Source: Chromatiales bacterium (lineage in GTDB: Bacteria > Pseudomonadota > Gammaproteobacteria > Chromatiales > Chromatiaceae). Taken from it: 64,000 bases of DNA. The position numbers and the translations under genes were made by a program. The notes under the pieces were generated by a model, which saw only the letters and a list, made by a program, of their open reading frames with translations, did no database searches and was not told the DNA's origin. Within the stretch, counting starts at the first letter, position 1, and every line of letters begins with the position of its first letter. Positions 23,245 through 31,501 of this stretch are shown here, piece by piece. The stretch lies in assembly GCA_028280505.1 (NCBI GenBank), contig JANQLO010000074.1, positions 1 to 64,000 on the forward strand, given 5' to 3'.

Positions 23245-23492
23245 ATTAGGCGCAGGCTGTTGGCCTGGCTCGACGATTTCTGGTCATCCACGAATACTGC
23301 TAAACAAATCCAAGAAAAGTACTGAACTTGCACGAATACTACTGAACTTGGTAACCAGCTGAATCTAACTGATACGCGCGAAATCTGGTGTTCAAAGATC
23401 TGACTGTCACGACGCACTCCCCTACTTCCTGCCTATTTAACAAAAAAGCCCTTCAATAACGGTATTTCTGACTCTCTATAACTTCATACGGA
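23245..23492. other. Intergenic region between dif and the defence island
   Basis: It is AT-richer than its surroundings, with no gene seen. It contains a short near-repeat (TACTGAACTTG at about 23321 and 23340). Confidence 0.5.
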
Positions 23493-26400
23493 TTAAGTCA
23501 GAAGATACCTGCTCACAAGCGTACGCGTGATGTGCTCACCCCTCGCGGCAAGACGCACTAGGTCATGTTCTTTCATCGCTGAGAAATCGGTTGGGTAGTC
23601 CATAACATCTTCTCGCGACACCCAGACAGAGGGGCGGACAGGAATTCTGGCATCCATCTGTCCTAGGCCGGAATAGATGAAAGCTTCCAGTTCACCGGTT
23701 TCAGCGTATTTGTGCAGTCGCCCCTTGGCGGCATCTTGAACTTTTCGGTGTATGACCTGGAGTGTCTGCAGCATTCTAAATGGCCAGAAACCCGTCGCCG
23801 CTTCACCCGTCATTTGACCGGCCCCAGCATCACAAGAAACGATAATTTCTGGTTCATACGACACGATAGAATAGTCAGCGGAGCGTCCAGGTTCCATGCA
23901 GGAAACGCCCAAGTTTTCGTACACGCCACCGTCTGTCAGAATCACGCGCTTGTTACGTACTTCGTCCGTCTTTGTGTTTTCGAATGGCCTAATCCAATCG
24001 AAGGCTGGGAGAGCCGGTGGGAATGCCGCGGAAGCTGTAACAGCATCAGCGATGCGTAAATCGCTGGCCTTCCCTCTTCCAAATCGCCAAGTGCCATACC
24101 CACTATTGCTCATTCGGAACGCCGTACCGGTCGCTAACTCACAGGCGTTGAAAACGATGTCCCGATTGCTCTGGGTGGGCGCGTCCAACGTTTTGTCACC
24201 CAAGATACCTCGAAGTTCTTCAGCGACGATGTGTGTTCTCGAGTACCAACGTCGGAACGGCCAACGAAGGTGCTTTAGCCAAGATGACGATTTTTCTGGA
24301 AGGCCAATGAATGATAAAAGCTGCTGAAGGACCTTTCGGAATGACCCAATAACCAGTCCAGGAACGACGGAGGCAAGAAAGGTGACCGTAGACGGTATAA
24401 TCCGAAGTTTGAATATGAGCCGAACGAGGCTGGGCACGAGTAGCCCTCGACTTAAGAACTGGCGGGCTTTTTCGTCAACCGCTTCAAAGCCTCCTTCCGT
24501 GTACCCGATGAATGCGGTCATCACTGATCCCCCGGAAACGCCGGATACGACCTTGACCTCATCGAGCAGGCCCAAGTCGTTCAGCGCTCGCAGGCAACCC
24601 AGGTGGTAGGCAATTGCTCTGGATCCACCACCAGAGAGTGCAAGTCCAATTTCCTTGCCGTACTCAGGTAGTGAGAACTCTGTGATAACGGCGCCGTCAC
24701 TCTCGATCCCAAAATAAACAGCATCGTTTTTCGCGACTAGTATCGAACGGTTGAAGATGTAAGCGCCGATTTCGATTTCACTGCTGGCATAGCCGATGAT
24801 CATCATTAGCTGTAGTGGACTTTGCGTAAGATCGGTAGCGAAGAGCCCAGCGATGCCGTCTAAGTCCTTTCGGCTCGGTTGCGCTTGGCTGATCGGGTGG
24901 GAGTGCCAGGTACCGATGAACTTTACAGAACCTCCAGTGCGGCCCTTTTTCTCTTCGTTGATTTCCTTTGTGCCATTCACCCCACAAAGGAATTCGGTCT
25001 CGCTGAACTCGCTATCGCTTGGCGGACCGATGACTTCATTGATCCACAATACGTCCACAACGTCGTTGAATTCACCGAAGAGGAGACCGCCCGTCTCGAC
25101 CAATTCCCCCCTTTCTCGACTACCACTCTTTATCCAGCCCCGTATGTCACGCCAGGCGTGTGAAGAAACCCGCACATCGATGCCATTGCCAGTTTTGATG
25201 AGTATGTCTGGTTGATAGGCAAACGCATGATCACGGTCTGTCGAGGTATCTCGGGAAAACAGCAAGCCATGAGCAGTACTGGCGTTCGGATCAAGAAATT
25301 CCGCCAGTTTGTTGAGCATTTTCCCTGATAGCACGCCCACGTCCGCAGCTGAGCCGACAAATGTTGGGTCAGAACAACCTGGCTCGGGTTGAAACAGCGG
25401 TTTTTCCGATTGGCTCCAAAAGGCTTCTTTGTAGACCGCCAGATGTTCCCGGTTCATGACCGAGAGACTGAGCTTTCTAAGGACATCCAGGGTTGCCCCT
25501 GTGTAACTCGGTGGTGCAACCGCCATGGCGGCATGCTCAGCCCGACTGCTAACCATCAAGGAAGCGATTACGGCAGAAGTTTCTTGATCTTTTTGGAGTT
25601 CTTCTAGTTTCGTACGAACTCTCAGAGAGGCTGTTGCGTCTATGACAACATCGAAACCATTCGTCCAGTCAGTGTTGGAAAGCAGCGATCGATAGGCGTT
25701 TTCGCTGGATGCTTCACAGCTCAGTGACGGGGAAATCGCCAATAGCCGAGCTTTCAGGGCATCCGATTTCAACTTCCCAACATCTTCATCCCGGAAGTTC
25801 TGGCGCACCAAAATACCAGGGTTTACGATACTGTTGTCGATTAGGTGGATATGTTGGACGCCCGCCCGAACCAAATGCTCTGCGATGACGCCGCCGATGG
25901 CGCCACATCCCAAGAGCCCAACTTTTTTCTCTTTGAACACGCTTAGAGCGCTGTCACTATCTCTTCTCTGGGTCACCTCTGGGCGGTTTTCCATGATGCG
26001 ACACCAACCAACCTTGGCCGTATTCATCCAATCTTTTGCAGCGTTGATGATGTCGTCGGTGAGCTCTTCTATTTCTTCTCTTCCATCAAACTCGCCCCAT
26101 CTGTCGCGTAGATTCAGGGCCTTGGTGACCAATGCGAGTTGCTGAACGGGAGTCGGATCAATCTCCCAAACAGCCAAATGCTGGCGTCGCTCTCCGCCTT
26201 GGCCGGCAATGCCTCGCATCGGGGTGCCAACGACCACATGCAACGGTTTACCCTCTTCCTTTGCCGCGGCTGCCACAGAGAGTAGTAAAAGCAGTGCATG
26301 TTTTGGTATGCCAGCCTGATCAAGCTGATCACTCAATCCGCTAACATACTTTGGGTATTCAAAACTGAAGGGCGTAGAAAGCAGTATCGCTGGTGCCGCC

Positions 26401-26996
26401 TCGGGGTTGGCCGCGACATCGCCGAAATCCAACCACTCGTTCAGATCGAGACGGTTTTCCCCCACTGGTTGAAGGACCGCGCCGCCAAGCCAAAATCGGC
26501 CGGTAAATGCCGGGGTATCTTCATTGATACATACGTTTGTATTCTTCGTTGGATATACCGCGGGTGGGTGTAGAGGCGCGCCGTCCGCATCGAGCTGATT
26601 TAATGCAGCATCTCTGAACCAGGCGTGCACACGACGCATGAAGTCGAACATGCCACCTTCGGGGCGCCACTCGGTGTCAGGAGCTTGATACAGACAGATA
26701 TGTCGAGCCCACTGGACGTGCGGATGTCCTTCAAATCGGCGATGGGCTACGTCAACGAGTGGATAGGCGTATGGAAATGACGCAGATATGCTGAGTTGAA
26801 TCGACTCCCTGGCGTTCAGCGATAAACCGCCTTCGGCTGACTCAAACAGACGGCAGTCGATAGAAACCTCAACGATCGCCCACTCTCCGTCGGATGGGGG
26901 CTCGTCTACGTAATCAATTCTTAACGCGCTACCGGGCGCTGCAGCTATCCTATGAAGCTGGTCTAATGCCTTCGCTTGCCCATCACTCAGTGCCAC
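23493..26996 (-). CDS. E2-E1-JAB-patatin fusion protein
   Basis: The protein has 1167 residues and four enzymatic parts. Residues 1-130 form an E2/UBC-like domain (FPYAYPLVDVA, candidate catalytic Cys101 in HICLYQ). Residues 130-350 form a linker domain. Residues 355-600 are a ThiF/E1 adenylating domain (VGLLGCGAIGG at 359-369, candidate Cys541 in EPGCSDPTF). Residues 610-770 are a JAB/JAMM deubiquitinase-like domain (Glu633, HSH 698-700, Ser708, Asp711, a complete motif). Residues 780-1167 are a patatin-like lipase (SGGGSRA at 788-794, nucleophile Ser821 in GVSGGS, Asp1022 in DGG). Known bacterial E1/E2/JAB proteins belong to anti-phage cassettes such as type II CBASS and related ubiquitin-like systems, and patatins are membrane-damaging effectors. 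Here conjugation, deconjugation and effector are one chain. The start overlaps the MBL gene by 14 bases. No CD-NTase or ubiquitin-like gene is adjacent. Confidence 0.9.
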   Translation of the reverse strand: MALSDGQAKALDQLHRIAAAPGSALRIDYVDEPPSDGEWAIVEVSIDCRLFESAEGGLSLNARESIQLSISASFPYAYPLVDVAHRRFEGHPHVQWARHICLYQAPDTEWRPEGGMFDFMRRVHAWFRDAALNQLDADGAPLHPPAVYPTKNTNVCINEDTPAFTGRFWLGGAVLQPVGENRLDLNEWLDFGDVAANPEAAPAILLSTPFSFEYPKYVSGLSDQLDQAGIPKHALLLLLSVAAAAKEEGKPLHVVVGTPMRGIAGQGGERRQHLAVWEIDPTPVQQLALVTKALNLRDRWGEFDGREEIEELTDDIINAAKDWMNTAKVGWCRIMENRPEVTQRRDSDSALSVFKEKKVGLLGCGAIGGVIAEHLVRAGVQHIHLIDNSIVNPGILVRQNFRDEDVGKLKSDALKARLLAISPSLSCEASSENAYRSLLSNTDWTNGFDVVIDATASLRVRTKLEELQKDQETSAVIASLMVSSRAEHAAMAVAPPSYTGATLDVLRKLSLSVMNREHLAVYKEAFWSQSEKPLFQPEPGCSDPTFVGSAADVGVLSGKMLNKLAEFLDPNASTAHGLLFSRDTSTDRDHAFAYQPDILIKTGNGIDVRVSSHAWRDIRGWIKSGSRERGELVETGGLLFGEFNDVVDVLWINEVIGPPSDSEFSETEFLCGVNGTKEINEEKKGRTGGSVKFIGTWHSHPISQAQPSRKDLDGIAGLFATDLTQSPLQLMMIIGYASSEIEIGAYIFNRSILVAKNDAVYFGIESDGAVITEFSLPEYGKEIGLALSGGGSRAIAYHLGCLRALNDLGLLDEVKVVSGVSGGSVMTAFIGYTEGGFEAVDEKARQFLSRGLLVPSLVRLIFKLRIIPSTVTFLASVVPGLVIGSFRKVLQQLLSFIGLPEKSSSWLKHLRWPFRRWYSRTHIVAEELRGILGDKTLDAPTQSNRDIVFNACELATGTAFRMSNSGYGTWRFGRGKASDLRIADAVTASAAFPPALPAFDWIRPFENTKTDEVRNKRVILTDGGVYENLGVSCMEPGRSADYSIVSYEPEIIVSCDAGAGQMTGEAATGFWPFRMLQTLQVIHRKVQDAAKGRLHKYAETGELEAFIYSGLGQMDARIPVRPSVWVSREDVMDYPTDFSAMKEHDLVRLAARGEHITRTLVSRYLLT

Positions 26997-28137
26997 ATCC
27001 GAACCCTACAGCAGTTGCCGGTGGCTGATCAGAGCCTTGAGCAACGTTGACGGATTCCTCCAGGCTGGCTGCTGCCGCCACTGCACCCAAGTACCCCAGC
27101 CCCTCGTTATTAACCTCAAATGCTATCGGTTCGGGGTTTTCTTCACTCGGGGTTTCGTGCGTGCACATGAACTCATCGGGAACAATCCGCAGGTAATGCC
27201 TTTTGGCTATAGCGTGGGGAGGATTGTCTCCAGGCTCATTCGATGCCGGGATTGGGGATGAACTGGAGATAATGTAACCGGGCGACAAAGCTGACGCCGC
27301 CATGGCGTCCAAAACTTCCTGCTTCAACTTTTCTACATCATCGCCTTCATCCTGCCAATACATGGCGGATTTGGAGCAATGATGGGGAGCCAGGAGGATA
27401 TTCCACTCAAGATCCTCCGGATCGCTCACGTCAAAGATGCGCTTCAGGATAGGGTACTTCAGGTCGCCTAGGAGGAGCGCTTTGCCAACACCACTGGTGT
27501 CAGACAGGGAAATCTGGAAGGCAAGACTGCAGTCGTTTCTGTCTCCATAACTGTCATCGGCGAACGGTGCATGAATGAAGGCACGGAACTGATCGCCATA
27601 ATCTCGGCCATCCAGGGTATGCACCGAATGCCCTGGAACTGAAAAGAATGCTTCGGGAAAGCCGATATACGGTTCATCTTGCAACAGTTCGTCATAGCCA
27701 ATGATGCGAACACGATCTCCACTGCCGGGATCGCCTCCAGCATCGATCGTTGCCTGTACTCGCCGCATGGCTTCTTCATGAAAGGCTTCTGCATCGTCGC
27801 AGAGGTCCTCGTTGCCCTGATACTCCTGGAACACACGTGGAGAAAGCCACAATTCGCCGATTTCAACCTCCTCGAGGAGCTTGATAAAACCTTGGCAGTG
27901 ATCTTTGTCAGGGTGAGTCAGCGCAAATGTTGACAGGTAGGGGCGTCTATCTGTCTGCGGAAGGATTTCGATCAAATAATCAACGATTGGCCAGGCTGGA
28001 TCGTCATCATCATCGGCCTTCTCCATGTGCCGAATATCCACCTGCAAATAGGTCTCATCGTTGATTTTGACGGTGGTGCTATCACCAGTACCGACAGGCC
28101 AGAAAACAAAGCCTTGCGAGGGGATATCTACTGCCAT
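26983..28137 (-). CDS. Metallo-beta-lactamase-fold hydrolase, partner of the E2-E1-JAB-patatin protein
   Basis: The protein has 384 residues from the ATG at 28137 (AAGGAA upstream); the frame opens at 28239 without support. MBL motifs: THPDKDHCQG (metal site), PGHSVHTLDG, LLLGDLKYP and APHHCSKSA. This is the ComEC/RNase-Z-like class acting on nucleic acids, nucleotides or other phosphodiesters. MBL genes have been described beside prokaryotic E1/E2/JAB genes. The C-terminus is a flexible Ala/Pro-rich tail ending GFGCGTE. It is the first gene of the two-gene operon and overlaps the second by 14 bases. Confidence 0.87.
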   Translation of the reverse strand: MAVDIPSQGFVFWPVGTGDSTTVKINDETYLQVDIRHMEKADDDDDPAWPIVDYLIEILPQTDRRPYLSTFALTHPDKDHCQGFIKLLEEVEIGELWLSPRVFQEYQGNEDLCDDAEAFHEEAMRRVQATIDAGGDPGSGDRVRIIGYDELLQDEPYIGFPEAFFSVPGHSVHTLDGRDYGDQFRAFIHAPFADDSYGDRNDCSLAFQISLSDTSGVGKALLLGDLKYPILKRIFDVSDPEDLEWNILLAPHHCSKSAMYWQDEGDDVEKLKQEVLDAMAASALSPGYIISSSSPIPASNEPGDNPPHAIAKRHYLRIVPDEFMCTHETPSEENPEPIAFEVNNEGLGYLGAVAAAASLEESVNVAQGSDQPPATAVGFGCGTE

Positions 28138-28332
28138 TGGAGGTTCCTTTTCAATGTTTCGATTCGTATGCCTATGTTGGGATTCATTTGGAAATTGAAA
28201 GACTATCTCCGTGGCGGTCAGATCGGTTGCTGTGTTCAAGTCGTATCGTTGACACCGCCATCCAATCGACTCGGTTTACCCATCATGCTGCAAAACATAA
28301 CATCATCATTATGATTAAGTCAAGCGATCGTT

Positions 28333-28350
28333 AATATCGTATTTGATATT
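28333..28350. promoter_or_regulatory. Inverted repeat between the two divergent defence operons
   Basis: AATATC-GTATTT-GATATT is a perfect 6+6 inverted repeat in the 257-bp AT-rich space between the MBL gene (-) and the WYL gene (+). It is a candidate operator for the WYL regulator. The next bases, TGATAATGATTCTCG (28350-28364), also resemble a 7-1-7 Fur box (12 of 14 positions). Confidence 0.5.
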
Positions 28351-28394
28351 GATAATGATTCTCGTCGCTGGTACTCTGTACACTAGAAATAGTC

Positions 28395-29309
28395 GTGTCA
28401 ATTCGCGAGATGAATACTGAAAAGCTTGAAGAAATTACCCAAACGCAGTCGGAGAGGATTTTCCACATCGACTTTCGCCTGCGCTTTTTGGGCACCGTGA
28501 CCCGTAGCGACCTTGTCAGTCGCTTTGGCATTAAGGAGGCCGCAGCTACCCGAGATATTGCGTTTTACCGGGACATTGCACCCGATAACCTTGTCTATGA
28601 TTCGACCGCGAGAAGGTACTTCAGTACCGATGCCTTCCGCCCCGTATTCGATCATTGCCCCGAGCATGCCCTGGTGGCGCTCACCACTGGGGTTGGTGAT
28701 GACTCGATCGGCCGCCAAAAACCGTTACTCGCGAACGAAACGCCAATGTTGCTATCGATCCCTAATGTCGATGTTCTTGCGGCAATTACCTGCGCAATCC
28801 ACCAGGAGCGGCCAGCCAATATTCGCTACCACTCAACCAGTAGCGGCACTACGAAAAGAACGATCGTGCCATTTAGCCTTATTAGTAACGGCTTGCGGTG
28901 GCATGTCCGCGCTTACGACAGAAAACACTCGGAATTCAGAGATTTCGTCCTGACGCGGATGGACAGTGCCAAGCTAGACGCCGGAGAAGTGAAGGAACAC
29001 GAGAGAAAGGAAGCAGACCATCAGTGGAACCGTATGGTGGAGCTCGAACTGGTTCCCCACCCTAACCCGGAGAACGTAGCGCATCCGGAAACGATCGCGC
29101 TCGATCATCATATGAGCGAGGGTGGACTGCGGATAAACGTGCGGGCAGCGGTCGCTGGTTATCTTTTGCGGCGCTGGAATATCGATTGCTCAGAGGACCA
29201 CAGCCTAATTGGTCGCGAATACCAGTTGTGGCTCGGAAATCACCCCACCCTTTATGGTGTTAACAGCGCGTCGCTCGCACCGGGGTACACAAAGGCAGCG
29301 AATCAATGA
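28395..29309 (+). CDS. WYL-domain transcriptional regulator (CapW/BrxR-like)
   Basis: The protein has 304 residues. An N-terminal winged helix (about 20-90: ERIFHIDFRLRFLGTVTRSDLVSRFGIKEAAATRDIAFYRDI) is followed by a WYL-like ligand domain (about 130-215: ANIRYHSTSSGTTKRTIVPFSLISNGLRWHVRAYDR, then FRDFVLTRM) and a C-terminal extension. CapW/BrxR proteins have this layout and repress phage-defence operons until they sense a nucleic-acid ligand. It is divergent from the E2-E1-JAB operon and 79 bases upstream of jetA on the same strand, so it may control both systems. Confidence 0.88.
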   Translation: MSIREMNTEKLEEITQTQSERIFHIDFRLRFLGTVTRSDLVSRFGIKEAAATRDIAFYRDIAPDNLVYDSTARRYFSTDAFRPVFDHCPEHALVALTTGVGDDSIGRQKPLLANETPMLLSIPNVDVLAAITCAIHQERPANIRYHSTSSGTTKRTIVPFSLISNGLRWHVRAYDRKHSEFRDFVLTRMDSAKLDAGEVKEHERKEADHQWNRMVELELVPHPNPENVAHPETIALDHHMSEGGLRINVRAAVAGYLLRRWNIDCSEDHSLIGREYQLWLGNHPTLYGVNSASLAPGYTKAANQ

Positions 29310-29388
29310 CAGGTTTTCTTCTTCAGTGCAGATCAGAATCGAATTGCTTTTCTGCGATAGCCAGGTAATAACGTTGCGGTAGGTAGCA

Positions 29389-30837
29389 TTGACACACTTC
29401 TTCACGGACGACAGAACCCATTTTTTTCGACCGCTCACTGGAAAATACCGAGCGATGGTGTCGAATTGCCTGCAGGCTTTGTATCAGCGTCTGCATGGCC
29501 CGGAAGCTGACTATCGGACACTGATTCGCCGAGAAGAATTAACCGCACTACTGCTGCCGATTGTTACTGAGAGCCCCATACTGGAATCTGACGGAACCGA
29601 GTCAGAAGAAGACTCGGCCGAGGATGAGCGATCACGCGTTAATACCATCGTCCGGCAGCTGACTGAGCACGGTTGGATTGAGTCCATCCCCGACAAAGGC
29701 CAACTTGTCTCTGTTTACCGTCTCACAAGACCCGGCAAAGCCTTTACGGAGGGATTCGTAAAGCTGGAAGGACGAGGCATTCGTTCCAGACAAAGGAATG
29801 TCCGCAACACGCGGTATTCCCTCGAGGTCTATGCGAACGAGCATGACCCTTTCAACTTGATCGATGCGTTGACTACCGCGGGACAGATCAACTCTGACTT
29901 ATCCGATGACATTGATGTGTTGCATCAACGGCGAACGGAATTGTTGCACAATGCTGCTGGACGCTATCAGGAAGCCTTTGAAGACTTTCTCGATTACATG
30001 CGCAAGCACTTCATCCCTGATTTGGCGGTTCGTCTATCGGCAGACAGTATCGAACGTCATCGTTCCGCCATTTTACGTTCAATCGAACAAATTCGAGGCT
30101 GGTCGGAAGCTGAGCTTGATCGTGCGACCAACGACCTGACCAGTCTGTTTCCAGATGTGAATGTTCTCGGTGCCGGCAACCCCCTATTGCGGGTGCTCGA
30201 GCGTATCGAGAACCTCGTTGATACCGCCTGCGATGGGAAAATGCCCGAGTTGCGGAATGCGCTCGCGGGATTCGTACGGCAAGCAGACGTCCTGATCCGT
30301 CAGGCGCAGGCGATGAGCTTTCACGTCGAGGGTTCGCCGGCGATACTCATGGAACGCCTGGGGCAATTGGATGACGATGCGCAATCACATTTTTTCGACC
30401 GGGTCGGTCCATCCATCTTGCCCCCCTCCCCTTCGTTACTAGATCCAGCAAAGATTGGACGGCTAACAACCCGCTCGAAGCGAAAAATAGACAACCAAAC
30501 ATCGACGTTGCCGCCAACTCGAGAAGAACTCCTCGCAGCGACACTGGCAAGCGCGCGGGAAGAAGCGTTTGCCATAACCATTCCGAACATTCGAGGCCGG
30601 GTGATTGACCAACTCGGAGACTCTCCATCGATACATATCCGTGACTTTCACGTCCAGGACGCGCTCGACCTGTTGACGCTCAGCCATTGTATTGAGATTG
30701 GAGCGATCGGATATCCCAATGAAGATCCCAGTCTCGCAGTAGAACCCATATTGGAGGATGGCAAGCCGGTTTGGACTGACACACCTTACGGAAAGATTGA
30801 GGCGTTCATCATAAGGAGGGAGTTTGCGCATGGCTGA
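29389..30837 (+). CDS. jetA: Wadjet protein JetA
   Basis: The protein has 482 residues, kleisin-like subunit of the Wadjet SMC complex. The N-terminal FFTDDRTHFFRPLTGKYRAM matches the JetA family start, which supports the TTG start at 29389 (GGTAGG upstream); the next in-frame ATG at 29455 would remove this block. A winged-helix section (VNTIVRQLTEHGWIESIPDKG) and long helices follow. It looks like the DUF5716-type JetA rather than the DUF3375 type of type I. It overlaps jetB by 14 bases. Confidence 0.9.
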   Translation: MTHFFTDDRTHFFRPLTGKYRAMVSNCLQALYQRLHGPEADYRTLIRREELTALLLPIVTESPILESDGTESEEDSAEDERSRVNTIVRQLTEHGWIESIPDKGQLVSVYRLTRPGKAFTEGFVKLEGRGIRSRQRNVRNTRYSLEVYANEHDPFNLIDALTTAGQINSDLSDDIDVLHQRRTELLHNAAGRYQEAFEDFLDYMRKHFIPDLAVRLSADSIERHRSAILRSIEQIRGWSEAELDRATNDLTSLFPDVNVLGAGNPLLRVLERIENLVDTACDGKMPELRNALAGFVRQADVLIRQAQAMSFHVEGSPAILMERLGQLDDDAQSHFFDRVGPSILPPSPSLLDPAKIGRLTTRSKRKIDNQTSTLPPTREELLAATLASAREEAFAITIPNIRGRVIDQLGDSPSIHIRDFHVQDALDLLTLSHCIEIGAIGYPNEDPSLAVEPILEDGKPVWTDTPYGKIEAFIIRREFAHG

Positions 30838-31501
30838 CGAATGGGTTGACCACTTTGAACAGGACCTGAAGCACGCGCGAGTCAACAGAGACGCTTTCCG
30901 AACTGCGGTGCACCGATTGCTCGAATACGGCAGCGTGGTTGCTACCGATAGTCAACCTGAACGTCGCGTGTACGAAACCATTACTCGCGCCTTTGCGACT
31001 TTTGACAACTACTTCCGTCTGATGGGCTGCCGGTTGTTCCAGGACAGGCAACTGGAGTACCTGCGTTTGTATCCACCAGGGGCGCGCATACCTGGTGTCG
31101 AAGATGACGGGCTGGCTGCTGAAGGACTGAGGGAACGCCTAAGTCGGGTCGAGGCTGCCACATTAGTCTCGTTGCGCTTTTTGTACGAACAAAAAATGGC
31201 TGAAGGCATGCTTGATGAGGACCAGGAAGCCGCCATCCAGCTTGATGAACTTACATCCGTCATGAACACCACCCTGAGGCAGGGTTTGCCAACGGGACTA
31301 ATTGAGCGGCAGAAGGTTCTGGGGCGTCTTCAGCGCCTAAAAGCACTTCGGGTCAACACAGAATCGGATCTTGAATCCGCCGAAAACTGGCTAATGATTC
31401 GACCGATGATCCTGACGTTGGTCAGCCCTGACTGGATCGAGAAGGCCAACCAGGAGTTGATCGAGGCAGAGCCCGAAGAAGGAGACACTGATGTGGATTA
31501 A
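30824..31501 (+). CDS. jetB: Wadjet protein JetB (DUF4194)
   Basis: The protein has 225 residues. The DUF4194 (MukE/KITE-like) winged-helix pattern is visible: RDAFRTAVHRLLEYGSVVATDSQPERRVYETITRAFATFDNYFRLMG, and ATLVSLRFLYEQKM. It links JetA to the SMC heads. The gene overlaps jetA by 14 bases and jetC by 11. Confidence 0.9.
   Translation: MRMADEWVDHFEQDLKHARVNRDAFRTAVHRLLEYGSVVATDSQPERRVYETITRAFATFDNYFRLMGCRLFQDRQLEYLRLYPPGARIPGVEDDGLAAEGLRERLSRVEAATLVSLRFLYEQKMAEGMLDEDQEAAIQLDELTSVMNTTLRQGLPTGLIERQKVLGRLQRLKALRVNTESDLESAENWLMIRPMILTLVSPDWIEKANQELIEAEPEEGDTDVD

Noticed and set aside
23434-23444. ATTTAACAAAA, resembling a reversed XerD arm
   Set aside because: It lacks the second arm and the 6-bp centre, so chance similarity in AT-rich DNA is more likely than another dif.
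23493-29309. A standard type II CBASS operon
   Set aside because: E1, E2, JAB and patatin are present, but no CD-NTase with its GS...D.D motif is found, and the order and fusion differ from known CBASS.
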